A stretch of 64,000 nucleotides of DNA from Chondrus crispus (GCF_000350225.1 NW_005178809.1:1076654-1140653); one strand, 5' to 3'; numbered from the stretch's first letter, positions 50,308-62,592 are shown. The notes: generated from the sequence alone by a model not told the origin. A program made the numbers and translations.

Positions 50308-52416
50308 ATGTCAACAAGCGCACCCGGGGACGTTGGTCCCGGGGCGAGTAGAAGCGGATCGGCACGAGCGTCGAGGATCCCGAGGGGTCCTCGCACCCGG
50401 AGCCAGGCCAATACGGCCACGGACCCCGGAGATCAACAATCCCCTACGGGGATAGCCGCCGACAAGACTGACCTCGACGAGAAGTTGGAGAAGGTGAGCA
50501 GCTAAATTCGCGAAGAAGCGAAAAAAAATCTCGAGGCTGAATTAGCCCTCGTCCGGCAGCAACTGGAGTTGCAAGCATCCGAGTTCCACACCGTTTTAGG
50601 AGAGCTATCGGCTTGAGTGGATCTCGTCGAGAAGGAGCGAGGTGAGGCGACCGACGGTCTGGAGCCGGAGGTCCTAGCCTCGTTGAAAATTTCAGTCAAG
50701 GACGCGAGGCGCGACGCGAATCAAGCCTTGGAGTCCTGAGGAAAATTTAGAACAAGCATCGATGACCGATTCGATCGCGCCGCGCAACGTCTCAAGGACC
50801 TCGAGCAGGCCGCGGATCAAGCTCCGCAAGGATCGGACGACGAGCCGCTCCCTTCGGGTAGAGAGGGCGACCGTCGGTCGAAGAAGGACAAGCCCGCTCG
50901 GCAGCGGAGTTCCAAGTCGAAGCCCTCGAAGAAGGACAAGCGACGTACAAGCAAGGGTCATTGTAGTGACGATCCGGAGAACCGCGACTCACAGTCGGAG
51001 TCGCTTGGTTCCTCCGAAGATGGTAACGGCGGTTCGTCGAACCATTCGGGCGATTCCGAACGCCGTTCAGAAGACGGAAACGGAATTTCGTCAAGCAAGA
51101 AAATTTCCTCCAGACGAGGCGGAGTCACTTCGTCCGCCTCGCGGAGAGACAAGGACGCGGACCCCGAAGATGTCGCAACGCGGCGCGGGCCGCGATGGGA
51201 GGAGTTGGAGGAGCTGAATCCGACCAACTACCTCTTCAAGAAATTACTTTCGTACCGAACGTACCGCTTGCGGAACCCGCAGACATATTTGTCAAGTTCC
51301 GGGCGGACCGCCGTGCGAAAAATCAGGAGAGATATTCCGCCTAAGGTGAAGAAGGACAACACGTTCACAGGTGAAGACGGGGTCCTTGTGTTGGATTTTT
51401 TGGCAAAATTAGTTCAGGAGTTCGATACCCAAGAAATGAACGAGGGGCAAGCGATCCGCCTGTTGCCTGAATTTTTAAGCGGCATCGCCTTGAGACAGTA
51501 CACTTCGGTGTCTCAGACGGCCGGGGCCCATCACGGAAAGGTATCCGTTTGGCCGGAGGCCGTACAGTGGTTGTTGAGGAGTTTCGCAACCGACGAGGCG
51601 ATCCGTCAAGCCGTGCTCGCATTGCGAGAAGTTCAGCAAAGACCGTCTGAAGACGAGATGAAATTTTATATCCGTCTGACGGACGCAAGCAATCGATGTG
51701 GAAACGTATATTCGATGGAAGAACAAATGGCGATGTTTATTGAAGGACTCGATTCGAGTATCAAGCCGATGGTATCTCAATACCGACAAGACAATCGGGA
51801 CGTTTCGTTTTTGAGACTAGTTAATTACGCGAAGGCGCATGGCTCGGCGAGCCGCGCTAAGGACAAGAAGACCAAGAAGGTCACGATTCAGACGCCGTCG
51901 ACAATTAGGGCCGGTAAGAAGCCGACGGCTTCTTATCCCGGTCGCAAAAGTCACGCCGCCGTCCATTTAGCCGAGTCCATTTCCGCATCAGATAAGCGCG
52001 GCGCGCATGGAAGTAGCGAAAATCACTACGAAGGAGCGTTAGTAGCCGAAGGCGAGTTCATTGAGCCATCGGAGGGCCACGGACACGAGGACTACGGGGA
52101 CAGCGGGTCGTCAACTTTACCGACGCCCGCATACACGACGGAGTCGTTTTCAGAGCCTACGGATCCCGTGATGATGTTTCGGGGGCGCGGCCACACACCA
52201 GCGCCGCGCATTCCGATGGAAGACAAGGGTACGACGTTTCGGAGACCAGGCTGGATGGGAAGGCCGCAACGTCAAGGAAGGCCGCCGGCCCGTGGAGGAC
52301 CTAGGACGCCGTATCCCGTCAAGACGCACGGTCTGGTGTGCTATCATTGCTATGAAAAGGGGCACGCCGCGCCAACGTGCATTCTTTCCCTCCGGGAAAT
52401 GCACCGAGTTTTGTAA
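50308..52416 (+). pseudogene. H Gag with three in-frame stops
   Basis: It has the same length (703 codons) and layout as A1 Gag. Stops are TAA at 50503-50505, TGA at 50614-50616 and TGA at 50737-50739. Only the last is shared with A1. The first 90 codons differ more from A1 than the rest. The Gag core and the zinc knuckle CYHCYEKGHAAPTC are intact and differ from A1 at only a handful of residues. This copy cannot make full Gag. Confidence 0.85.
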
Positions 52417-52428
52417 AATTATGAGGCG

Positions 52429-52614
52429 TTGTCTCCGATGGAGAGGTTAGGGATACCATCGACGAGTTACCTGAAGGTCAAGAATTGGTTCGATTCGCAG
52501 ACGGCGAGCACGCCGAGTGCTTCAACGCCGAGGTCGAACCAACCCTTCGGAGGGCCCGCCGCGGGGCCCGCGCCGTCGGATGTGAGAAGGATCCCGCCGC
52601 GGCAGGAAAACTAG
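52429..52614 (+). pseudogene. H gag-pol junction segment
   Basis: Same segment as 45896-46081 in A1 (MERLGIPSTSYLKVKNWF), ending at TAG. In another frame, 52485-52835 encodes a charged linker (VDKPKGPAQVKKILSRARD) leading to the protease. Confidence 0.4.
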
Positions 52615-52856
52615 AGAGGGGAATCTCGCATGAGTCGCGAGAGGCACAGGGTCGACGTACTGTGCCCGGGGCTCAGCCCCGTATCCCGTCTCTAAGGGAA
52701 AAATCAGGCCTCGAGGAGGAGGTTGTTGGATTGGTGGATAAGCCCAAAGGGCCAGCTCAAGTCAAGAAAATTTTGAGCCGAGCCCGAGATCATCCGCTGG
52801 AAGAAGTTCGAAGACCCTCGTACAGGGTTAAGTGAAGGGAGTGTCCCGAGAAGATT

Positions 52857-53750
52857 TTGGTTCTTGCGCGAAAAAACTACAAAGTTTACGCGGACATTGG
52901 ACCAACAGTCGGATTGATGAGCCGGGTGTTGTCTGTTTTAGACACCGGCGCGGGACCAAACCTTGTGCGAAAATCGGAACTCCCAGCTGGAATGGAATCT
53001 CTAGTGTCCTACGGACCGACCCAAGATATCGGCGACGCGAACAATAGGCCACTCCGGACTCTCGGCACAATTAGAATGCCTGTGAGGCTTGGAAAATTTG
53101 TGGCCGCAGCCGAGTTTATTGTATGCGAAAAACTAGCCGTCCCGCTAATTCTAGGCGCGGACTACTGTGACCGGTTTGTGGAAGCACTTTATCCAAGGAA
53201 GAAAACGGTTGAGTTGGCGGATTTCTCGGAGGTCCCGATAGTTAGGCGGTTCTCGACGAGAAAAGGGAAGAAGAATCTCGTCCCGGGAGAGGACGAGAAT
53301 GATGGAAAGGTGGAGCGAATTTCCCCTAAGGTAAAAGTGGCAAGAGCCACCACTATGGAGCCAGGGACGCAGCGCGTCGTGGAATGCACCTCGAAGAGGG
53401 CGGGCTTGGTTGTGGTTCAGCCGTACTCGTCGTTGTACGAAAGGCACGGGCTGACGTGCACGAATGGTGTCGTTCAGGTCGAGCCTGACCGGCCATTTCG
53501 TTTACTCGTTGCGAATTTTAGGACGTACCCTGTCAGGGTGCAAAAAGGCCAAGTGGTGGCAGAATTATACCGCACCCGAGAGCCGCGCTCGAGAGCAAAA
53601 CCACCATTGGTGAAGTTCTCGGAATTCAAGAAAGGAAGAAGGAAAATTTTCCCAATTCCACCAAGACGCCTACAGGCAAGGCAAGATGCGAACCGTCGGA
53701 TCAAGATCGCGAGGACCAGCAAGGAGAACGGGAGGAACGGCTCTCCGTAA
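52857..53750 (+). CDS. H protease region
   Basis: A retropepsin-like domain with VLSVLDTGAGPNLV and LILGADYCDRF, nearly identical to A1 up to the downstream linker. The C-terminal part differs by small indels (ends NGRNGSP), after which RT continues in another frame. Confidence 0.8.
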   Translation: MVLARKNYKVYADIGPTVGLMSRVLSVLDTGAGPNLVRKSELPAGMESLVSYGPTQDIGDANNRPLRTLGTIRMPVRLGKFVAAAEFIVCEKLAVPLILGADYCDRFVEALYPRKKTVELADFSEVPIVRRFSTRKGKKNLVPGEDENDGKVERISPKVKVARATTMEPGTQRVVECTSKRAGLVVVQPYSSLYERHGLTCTNGVVQVEPDRPFRLLVANFRTYPVRVQKGQVVAELYRTREPRSRAKPPLVKFSEFKKGRRKIFPIPPRRLQARQDANRRIKIARTSKENGRNGSP

Positions 53751-53797
53751 CGGCAACTACGACGCCGGAGCGGCGGATTAAGCCTCCCCCGCCGGAC

Positions 53798-55852
53798 GTG
53801 GAGGAACTCGACCTGAGCCACGTGCCGGACCGGCTGCGCGAGCGGTTCCGTCGGATGTTGAAGAAGTATTCAAGGATGTGGAATGGGACGCTTGGCGAAA
53901 TTAATACCACAGTCCATCGGATCGAGTTGATCCCCGAGACTCGTCCCATCGCACAAGCCCCGTATCAGGCCGGGCCTGAAGCCCGCGAAGTAGAAGATGC
54001 AGAGGTGCAGAAGATGTTAGACGCAGAGGTGCAGAAGATGTTAGACGCAGGAGTGATAGAACCAGCGCAGTCAGAATGGGCGTCGCCCGTGTTGCTGGTG
54101 CCCAAGCCGGACGGGTCAATGCGTTTTTGCGTAGACTACCGCAGGCTGAACGCAGTGACGGTGAAGGACACGTACCCCTTACCGCGCATGGATGAGTGCC
54201 TGGACTCGCTTGGTGACACCAAGGTTTTCTCCGCGTTGGACGCTATCTCGGGATATTGGCAGATGCCTATCCCTGAGCGCAACCGCGACAAGACCGCATT
54301 TTCGTGTCACTCAGGACTGTATCGCTTCTCAAGAATGCCCTTCGGGCTAACTAACGCGCCAGCGACGTTTCAGAGAGCAATGGATATCCTGCTCTCTCCG
54401 TTCCGTTGGAAGTGCTGTTTGGTGTATCTGGACGACATAATAATTTTTAGCAAGTCGTGGGAGGAGCACATCGTGCACGTGGATGAAATACTTTCTGTAC
54501 TGGAGAAGGCAGGTGTGAAGCTCAAGCTTCGCAAGTGTGAATTTTTCGTCGACAAGATCAAGTACCTGGGCCATGTCGTTCGGCCAGGTACATTGGAAGT
54601 GGACGCTGCGCGAACCGTCGCATTGGAACAAGTGAGGTACCCTCAAACGCAGACCCAGCTCAGGAGCTTCTTGGGACTTTGTAATGTCTACCGCAGATTC
54701 GCTCCGCATTATGCGAAAATCGCGCATCCGCTCAATCAACTGTTGAAGAAGGGACAACCGGTCCAGTTGGAAGGATTCGACGAACCGTGCAAGAAAGCTT
54801 TTCATAAGCTCAAGGACGCCATCCTGGCACCGCCGGTGTTGGCGCTGCCGAAGAAGGACCTACCATACTCGGTAGACACAGATGCAAGCGACTATCAAAT
54901 CGGCGCTGCATTATTTCAAACACACCCGGATGCGCAACGTAAACCCATCGGGTTCTTTTCAAGAACGTTAGCCGCAGCCGAGAGAAACTATTCTGTATCA
55001 GAAAAAGAATGTCTAGCGGTAATTTGGGCCGTACAGACTTTAAGACCATATCTATATGGCGAGCACTTCATTGTGCATACCGACCATGCCTCATTGAGGT
55101 GGTTGATGAACGTAACCGACCCCAGCGGGAGATTAATCCGATGGAGGCTCCGCCTCTCGGAATTGCATTTCGAAATCAAGTACAAGAAGGGCAAGGCGAA
55201 CAGTCAAGCTGATGCCCTGTCAAGATTACGAACCGCAGGAGAAACCGTCGACGAAATCGACGACGAAATCCCATGCTTTATGGCCGAACCGGCCGAGGGT
55301 ACAGTGGAGAACGAGGAAAGTTTTGACGCGTTAGACGACATCCTCGCTCTTGAGGGGGGGACCGCCCCTGAGCGCCTCGATCAATTCCAAGCTGTCACTC
55401 CGGAGGAGCTCATTCGCGAGCAAGCCGTCGACCCCTTCTGCAATCGCATCAAGGAAGAAATGGACGCCGGAAAAGTGAGAACATTCAGCATAGAGACCGA
55501 GGAACTCGAAGGAACTCTATGCCGTACCGCAGCGGAGTTTGTACAAGTGGTGATACCACAATCGTTAAGGGACCGCGTCCTAGGGTTAAGCCACTACGCA
55601 AAATTGGCAGGCCACCCGGGAGGCAGGAAACTTTACAAGACTTTGAGAAGATATTTTTATTGGCCTACGATGGCCCTAGACTGCTATGCAGTCGCGAAGA
55701 ATTGCGCCGCATGTGCGCGGGAAAGGGTGAAGTTAAGAAGAAACACGAAGGAAATGAAGCTGTTCACGCCCAAAGCTCCGCTGGAGTTTGTCGCCATCGA
55801 CATCCTCGGCGAGCTAATTACAACTAAACGAGGAATCGGTACATTCTCGTGA
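53798..55852 (+). CDS. H reverse transcriptase, RNase H, integrase N-terminus
   Basis: A 684-residue open frame with the full RT: LLVPKPDGSMRFCVDYRRLN, then FSALDAISGYWQMPI (first Asp), FSRMPFGLTNAPATFQ and VYLDDIIIFSKSW (catalytic Asp pair). RNase H has SVDTDASDYQ, SEKECLAVIWA and HTDHASLRW. The integrase zinc-binding domain (HYAKLAGHPGGRKLYKTL, CAACARERV) and the first catalytic Asp (VAIDILGEL) follow. A 24-bp tandem duplication (53999-54046) adds eight residues (DAEVQKML) before the RT fingers. It ends with the same one-base shift as A1 (GIGTFS then TGA). This is the only complete RT of the gypsy elements here. Confidence 0.9.
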   Translation: MEELDLSHVPDRLRERFRRMLKKYSRMWNGTLGEINTTVHRIELIPETRPIAQAPYQAGPEAREVEDAEVQKMLDAEVQKMLDAGVIEPAQSEWASPVLLVPKPDGSMRFCVDYRRLNAVTVKDTYPLPRMDECLDSLGDTKVFSALDAISGYWQMPIPERNRDKTAFSCHSGLYRFSRMPFGLTNAPATFQRAMDILLSPFRWKCCLVYLDDIIIFSKSWEEHIVHVDEILSVLEKAGVKLKLRKCEFFVDKIKYLGHVVRPGTLEVDAARTVALEQVRYPQTQTQLRSFLGLCNVYRRFAPHYAKIAHPLNQLLKKGQPVQLEGFDEPCKKAFHKLKDAILAPPVLALPKKDLPYSVDTDASDYQIGAALFQTHPDAQRKPIGFFSRTLAAAERNYSVSEKECLAVIWAVQTLRPYLYGEHFIVHTDHASLRWLMNVTDPSGRLIRWRLRLSELHFEIKYKKGKANSQADALSRLRTAGETVDEIDDEIPCFMAEPAEGTVENEESFDALDDILALEGGTAPERLDQFQAVTPEELIREQAVDPFCNRIKEEMDAGKVRTFSIETEELEGTLCRTAAEFVQVVIPQSLRDRVLGLSHYAKLAGHPGGRKLYKTLRRYFYWPTMALDCYAVAKNCAACARERVKLRRNTKEMKLFTPKAPLEFVAIDILGELITTKRGIGTFS
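53999..54046 (+). repeat. 24-bp tandem duplication in H RT
   Basis: GCAGAGGTGCAGAAGATGTT plus AGAC is present twice; A1 has one copy. In frame. Confidence 0.85.
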
Positions 55853-57066
55853 TCAGCGATCGATACTCGAAACTGTTACGAACCGTACCGTTGAAGAAGA
55901 TATCAGCTGCGCACATCGCACAAGCCTTCGTTCACCATTGGGTATTCGAGTACGGACCGCCGGTCAAGCTGATGTCCGACAACGGAACACAGTTCACGGC
56001 CCGGTTCTTTCAGAATGTCTGCCGAATTCTCGGCATACGCAATGTGTTCACGACTACGTACCACCCGCAAGGCAACGGCCAAGTTGAGAGGTTTAACCGC
56101 ACGCTGACTTCCGCGTTGCGAAAATACGTTGGAGAGCATCCCAAGGACTGGGACCTATTTAGCGACGCTGTGACGTTCGCATACAACACGCAAGTTCATC
56201 GAACTACGAATATCGCGCCCTTCGAGCTGGTGTTAGCCCGGGCGCCGAGAAGCATTGCGTTACAAGCACAGCCAAGTTTGGAAGGATTTAGCTCGAATCG
56301 AGCGTACTACCTGAAATGGCAGTCGTGGTTGGAAAGCCTGATGAAAGGCGCTGGTAAGAGCTTGCGGAAAGAACAAGCGCGCTACAAGCGAAATTTCGAC
56401 GCAAGGCTCCGCAAGTCGAAGTATGACATCCCTTCAGGATCATACGTATTCCTTCGGAAAGAGCAAGGCACGGCCACCGAGCCGAAACATAAGTTGGCAC
56501 AAGTGGCTACAGGTCCATATCAAGTGAAGGAGTCAACTGAGAATACGGTCGTCATATCCATCGGCAACCAGGAAGAGCGCGTGTCGCGAGATAGAGTCGA
56601 ATTAGCCCCTAGTTCCATGGACTACACGCCGATAGTCGGGCTACGACAAGCGCTACAATTTCTCAACACAGGAGGAAAACGAGAAGGACCCGCCGCGCAA
56701 GTGAGAGATAGGATGGATGACGGACCGTTGATAAATCAGGAGGCTACGGGGACCCCGCCCGGTCTACAAAAGATGGGAGGTTCGGAAAGACAGGGTGAGG
56801 AGGAGTCACTGACTCTTCGGAAGGGGGACGGACAGTTGGACACGCAGGAAGAAGGAGCCGGGAGTCAGGAGTATGTGATCGACAAGATCGTGGACCACGG
56901 CTACGACTGAGAGAAATTAATTCTCAAAGTGAGATGGTATGGGTATACCCTCAAGGACGCAACGTGGGAACCCATCGAGCAATTGCCCCGCAGCGCGGCC
57001 GTCACGTATTTCCGACGGAAAAGATTATCCTTGCCCGCGCAGGTCGCGCAAGCGCAATCAGGATAG
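55849..57066 (+). pseudogene. H integrase and chromodomain with one stop
   Basis: The catalytic segments KLMSDNGTQFTARFF and TYHPQGNGQVERFN are intact. The frame then diverges from A1 in the linker. A TGA at 56908-56910 cuts the chromodomain just after VDHGYD. The remainder (KVRWYGYTLKDATWEP, then FRRKRLSLP) is readable in the same frame to TAG at 57064-57066. The first catalytic Asp lies in the preceding frame, as in A1. Confidence 0.85.
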
Positions 57067-57421
57067 TGGTAACCAAGAATTTCACATGTCAGTGTCAGTG
57101 CGGTAATCCGCACTGGGCAGAGCGAGCCGACCTGAGGGTCAAGAAAAGGGGAACGATGAGATGGAACGAACCAGGTGAGGGGCCTTCAGATAGCCCCCCC
57201 GCAAGTAGAAGCAGCGCACGCACGAGTAGGATGAGCGTCGTGATGAGATACTCAGGTCGGAAGTCGCGTAACGGGGTGCCAAGCGAAGAAAGAACGCTGG
57301 AAGAACGGGGACATGGACTGGACAATCCACCTTTTTCACTCTTACCTTCATAACAGTTCGGTCTCGTTTTTGTTTTATTTGTGATTGCTTTTGTGTTGTT
57401 CTATTTTATTTTATTTTTGAG

Positions 57422-57673
57422 ATGTTGGGGACACGACCCCGCACCGCGGAGGTCGGTCAGCAAGTCTACGAGGAGCCCAAGGAGGACGTTGAAGAGGCGA
57501 TAATCTTCGAGATCAATTCGGCCTTCGACAAGGTTACGGCCGACACCCGCGTCGCGGGATTCCCACCGGGTCATAACGAAGCCCTCTCTTTATTTTCTAT
57601 TCCCTTCATTTCGGTTTTGTTTATTTTTTTTGATGTCGAAGACACAGCCCCGGGCAACGTCCGGGTTCCCTAA
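57422..57673 (+). pseudogene. Post-pol sense ORF start in H
   Basis: MLGTRPRTAEVGQQVYEEPK and FEINSAFDKVTADTRVAG match the first segment of the A1 post-pol ORF. Similarity stops near 57567, after which the frame runs into T-rich DNA. Probably a truncated relic. Confidence 0.45.
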
Positions 57674-60600
57674 GAGAATGAGGAAGGTGAACCAAGTCGT
57701 CCACTTACAAGAAGAGAAAAGAAAAATGGATGCACGACGTTGATGGCCAACCAGGTGACATTAGTTAGATTAGAAAAATATATAAGTATGTAGCGAACGC
57801 CGTGAGACAGGACGGAGTCCGGAAGACGTGTGCTCTACGAGTGACCGCGCACGATGATGAGGTTAAGGCAGAGCTTCCCGGAGGGGCGTACTTCGTGTCG
57901 TTGGAGAAGGGCTGAAATGGCCGAGGGCTGGTTGAAGGGCTGTGGGTGATTGAGGAAGTGTCTGGTGGCAACCAGACGGCAGCATAAATGGGAGAGCGGA
58001 ACGCATTGGAAAGGGGGTAAGTGGAGGAACAAGCGTGGTTCCGCGGTCGCGTGTGCAGGCCTACCGATCAAGCTGTATCGGTCGCGAATGTTATACACCC
58101 GAATATCCCGCGCAAGTGGGCTATTCTCGCTGATACTGTGGGGGCAACAGAGAAAGGAGGAGCAGACTACTGTCCTCCACGGTGGACATGGGGGTGCGTC
58201 AGACGGACGAGTGGGTTATCTTTGAGTCGAGGGAGAAGGGGTCTAAAGGATGTGGCTGAGGTGCATACGCATGCTCGCAAGGCGAAGCAGGAGGAAGTGG
58301 ATGATGAGATGTGCGACGGGGCTGAGGTATTGGCAGGAATGAGTGTTGAAGGCGTGGGGAGGCGTACCTCTTGAGGATGAGGAGATGCACCACGATGCGA
58401 GGGGAGAGTCCGAAGGGCAGGCAGTTGTCGTTGGATGGCCCATCGCGTAAGCCGCGGAACACCTCCGAGTACACCGCAACTCCACCCTGTGCAAATCGAC
58501 AAGTGTGGCGATGCCCAAGTGGAACGCAGAACCACATCGGGAATTTTGAAGCAAAATTTAGGAAGGCGTGTCGAATGGAGCGCACGAGGGGCCGGGTATT
58601 TAGACAAAAAAGAGGGGTGCAAACAGCGCGCACAAGTCCGTGCCCCCCCCCCGCCATGCGAAGATACCAGCAGGAAAAGTGGAGCGTGCACGTCCCGTGC
58701 GGGATGTCGACCGAGGGAGCGACGTCAGTCGTCGGCTGTATTCACGAGCGAGGGCAGAGAGATCCTACTGTCTGCAATGATGCGGCGAGTCGAAGAAGCA
58801 CAGCTTAACTGAAGACATCGATAAGCCTCTCGGTTCCGATGAACTCTGACCCTCGCGTAGTTTTCCTAACGCGCGGGCCACACATACTTACTGATCACCG
58901 ACGATCAACTACTGCTCAATTTCCTTTCTTTCTTTCTGTTTGTCCTTTTTGTTTTGTGACCTAGAGAACGCGGCGCAGTCCGACAAGAGTCACGATCTTA
59001 CGATTATGACGGTATCATCGCACGCGCTGTTCCGTACACCAACAAGCCACACACAAAAAAATGGAAATTCGAAATTTTATCCGTATCCCTGAGCAAGCGG
59101 GAAGCGTTGTGACATGGGAGGGAAACGTTTCAAGGAAATGGCAGAGGTCGGTGCGTGGATCGACTAACAAGAGGGAGAAGAGCCGGGGAGAATAAGAGAA
59201 GGAAAAATGAGACATGAGCTGCATGGGTGAGGGCGAAAATGAGAGCACCCCAGTAGAGGATGAAAAGACAGTGTTACTTCCAGAGAAAGATTTTGGGACG
59301 CGTACACTGTGCGGAAAGGAGGAGTCAAGGGTGAAAGATCCAAGCGCTGACGCCGACGACGCAACGAATCGGTATTTTCTCGAGAATGTTTGCGGCGTGT
59401 TGTCGAACGGGGAACGGGTGATTGAGCTAGGTAATTCACTTTTTAACACCCGGGGGGGTAGTCGAAGTGTTGGTGAGGAAGGCTGCACAGCATCAGGAAA
59501 CCGCCGTGGAATGCGTGAAGGAGATCTCTCGTCAGACGGTACGAGATCAGCCGGACGGCTGGAGACAAAAGGGTGTTGAGAATAACTTTGGTGAAGGAAC
59601 CGGCTCGCCCCAAAGCGCCAATCGGCGACGAAATTGAAGAGCGTGGTTGGGGCCAGCCGTAAGACGACGCGATGCGTGAGAAGGACTTGAGAGGTTCCGA
59701 GAAGTCCTTGGTAGACAGTTAACGGTTCGCGCCCCGGTTACAGATGCGGTTATCGTGTCCACGTGTACCAACAGCTATTGGTTTTGAGAGACACACGCTT
59801 CGATTAGGACCGGCTTACGGTCATCACACGACGATAGCGTCCGATGGGAGCACCCACATTACGTCGACCGAAGCTCGTTGTGAGGAATACTCTCTCACGA
59901 GGTGAATAGGGTCTGATCGTCGTCCAAGGAGGAGAATGTAATGCAACTTGGGGTGGAGCCTGGAGTCTCCAGGCCGAGTGTTGACGTACGAGAGGAACGA
60001 TCCCAACGGACAAAAGGGATGCATGATGATGAGAGTTGATCCTCTGGATCCGAAAACGCGACGAACGTCGGCGATGACGTCTGAGAGAATATGTGTAATT
60101 ACTGAGAGTACCTCTCGTTTGGACAAATTGATAGTGGCGCGAAGCCCTGAGGACAAAGAACTTCACACCCACTTCGATCCATGCAGAAGCCCGGATGCAG
60201 ACAGGACAGCCACGCTCAATCTCAACGGATCGAGTCACTCGCTGAGATGAAGAAGAAAAAAACGGCAGGACAAAGAAAAAAGGAGAGTAGGCGAAGAGAC
60301 GGTGCGCTGGAGGATGACGCGAACTGAGGGAAAATTAAATTCCCCTCTTCACAAACATGAAGGCCTGTTTGTAGGGAAAAGGAGGTCGATGGAGACGGGA
60401 AGAATTCCCTACTTAGTAGGAAAATGAGGCACAAAAAAATCGGGTGAAGCAGAATGACCTTTTTTCATTGACAAGGGTTGAAGCGCTCTTTGACGAGCAG
60501 AGTTTGCGAGATAAAACGTAGGAGACATGCCGACGGCATCTCTCCCGCAAACGAGCTGGGTTAGTTGATAGGCTTGAGAAGCCTACGTGGCCAGAGTGGC

Positions 60601-61119
60601 ACCCCATCAACAGGGCAAGATTGGGAAGGGACGACCCCGAGCGCTACCGAGTTGGCGACTACATTTACGATGAGCGCACCCCATCAGAGAGAATGATCGT
60701 AAGAGCCCTGGAATTTTGATTTAAGGGGGAACTACGCAAGGCTTGGTGTGTGGAACGCAGAAAGTCACTGCATTCTTCCTGGTTTTTTTGGCGATGAGAA
60801 CACCACTGTAGCTATGAGCAAGAAGGAAAATTTGACGTCAAGGGACGATGTGTTAGGAAGGAGCGCAGGGGTGCACGGAAAGTGGATAAGAGAAGAGAGA
60901 CAGTAACGAGGAAAAGAGAAGGAAAGTGGAGAGAAGAAGATGCGACCGTAGCGACGGGGCGTATGAAAAAAGAGGAGGAAATTGATAGGAGATGGAAATG
61001 CAAATTTATTTTCGGTGGAACGAAGGGAAGTGTCGACGATGGGACGACACTCTCAGAGGACAATGATCCGAACATGGATCGGCAGGACGCTACCATCGGT
61101 AAGGGGTCGATGGGACGAT
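57674..61119. other. H interior without recognised gene
   Basis: A patch at about 58350-58560 matches A1 39640-39860. Otherwise there are purine-rich stretches (60240-60320, 60870-61000) and short unsupported frames. About 3.4 kb without recognisable protein. Confidence 0.4.
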
Positions 61120-62592
61120 TTACCCAAGGATATTTTTCTTTGGAAGTGAGGCGACAAGTTGCGCCAGTAAGCGCAGGTCAACAAGGGACGCTCCTCGAAG
61201 AGCCCCCTCGTTTATTCCGTGGGCACGGAGTAATGTGCGATAAACGCTGGCGGCGCCATCGTTCTTTTTGAGGATATCTGAAGAGGACGGGGAGGTCGAA
61301 CCTCCCCTGGTCGATTGGACTGCGTCGGCAATTGGTGGCAAGGGGGCGGCAACTGGAACAGCCGCAGGGGAAGGGGGACGAGCTGGGACGTGCACGGGGG
61401 AAGACGGAGCCGGAGAAGCCAAGGGGGTAAGGGACGAAGAATTTCCCTTCCTTTCTGGGGCTGCGCGCACGGACAGACTGTCAGTCCGGCTAGATGACGA
61501 GGAGACCTCTCTCGTCTCTGATAGAGGGTGACACCTGGCCACTGGAGGTGAATGAGACACCAAAGGGGATTTGACCTCCTCACACTCGGGGGCTCTCGTC
61601 GCCCTTATCGAAGCATTCACGGGGAGAGTGGGGCCGGCCGGATCGACAGGGAGTGAAGTCGGTGAGACCGGTAGCACAGGGAGAGAACGCAAAGGCTCTC
61701 GGAGACAGAGGTCGCGCTCGCGGGGATCCGCAAGGAAGACGGGCAATTCAACCGGAACGGGCGTCTGACTCCCATACTGACGACTCAGACGCGCTTCGTC
61801 GCAAGAACATTGCCATCCCGTCCAGGGGTTAAACCAAGCGTAGTCCCCCGCACCACGATGAGCACGACCAGGAGAGAAGGAGGGGCGTTGCCGGACGAAG
61901 GAACGAGAGGAATTTTGACGCGGTATCGAGTCCCAGTCGACCTCCTCTATTTTATCGAGGAGAGAATGCAGTTCGGTGTCTGCATCAGCGCCGCCCAGGG
62001 GAATCGAATAATCGAGGCGTCGCATAAGGCTAATGAGCTGGGGAGGCAAGTACCACAACCTCCAACAGTCGTAGGTCTCGTACAGGAGGGTCACTGCCAC
62101 TTTGGTACACAACTCTGTGAGGAAGACTACCCAAAGGCCTTGTCGAGGATCACGTAAATACCTTCCGTAATACGTGTACACAGGGCCGAGCTCAGCCCAA
62201 AAGCCTTGGCAGACCTCAAATTGGCTCCACCACGACGGAATACGTTGATAACGATTCGCGTAATGGGACCTCGAGATTTCGCGCGCCTCCAACATTTGGT
62301 AGGCCACAAAATAACCCGTGTCAGACCGAATACGGCGTTCGAAGCGCACTGTGTGCTGGAAGAAGGGGATGGTACTCCGCTTGATAAGTCGGAAATTAGC
62401 CGGAATTATGGCGTTGGTCCACATCATAGCGTCGCCCGAGACGGTCCGTTGGTTGAACCAAAGGCGGTTAGCTTCACGAGGAGGGTTATCGGAGGTCCAG
62501 GCCAGCATGTTGTCGAGGTAAGACCGCTCGCCCTCGGTGCGAAATTGCCACGTGTCACAACCGAATTCCTCAGGGATGAGATCCTGCGTCAA
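61120..62592 (-). pseudogene. H aORF, C-terminal part
   Basis: The larger part of the antisense accessory gene of H, read leftward. It contains FGCDTWQFRTEGERSYLDNM, then AIIPANFR, VRFERRIRSDTGYFVAYQM, RIPSWWSQFEVCQGFWAELG, and a Trp/Leu-rich helix block (DCWRLWYLPPQL). AGDYAWFNPWTGWQCS with EARLSRQYGSQTPVP, a long Pro/Ser/Ala linker and the TLLRAHGINEGALRGASL end follow. It is uninterrupted here. The N-terminal part continues on the other side of a solo B LTR. Compared with A1, folded blocks are well kept while the linker varies, a sign of past selection on the protein; this is judged by eye. Confidence 0.75.

Larger units (their letters stand above)
40948..57567. repeat. Giant inverted repeat formed by A1 and H
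   Basis: 40948-48366 on the minus strand and 50185-57567 on the plus strand carry the same gypsy interior from leader to post-pol ORF with few differences, giving arms of about 7.4 kb and a spacer of 1818 bp. The repeat arises because A1 inserted head-to-head into the 5' LTR of H. An assembly gap lies in the left arm. Confidence 0.9.
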
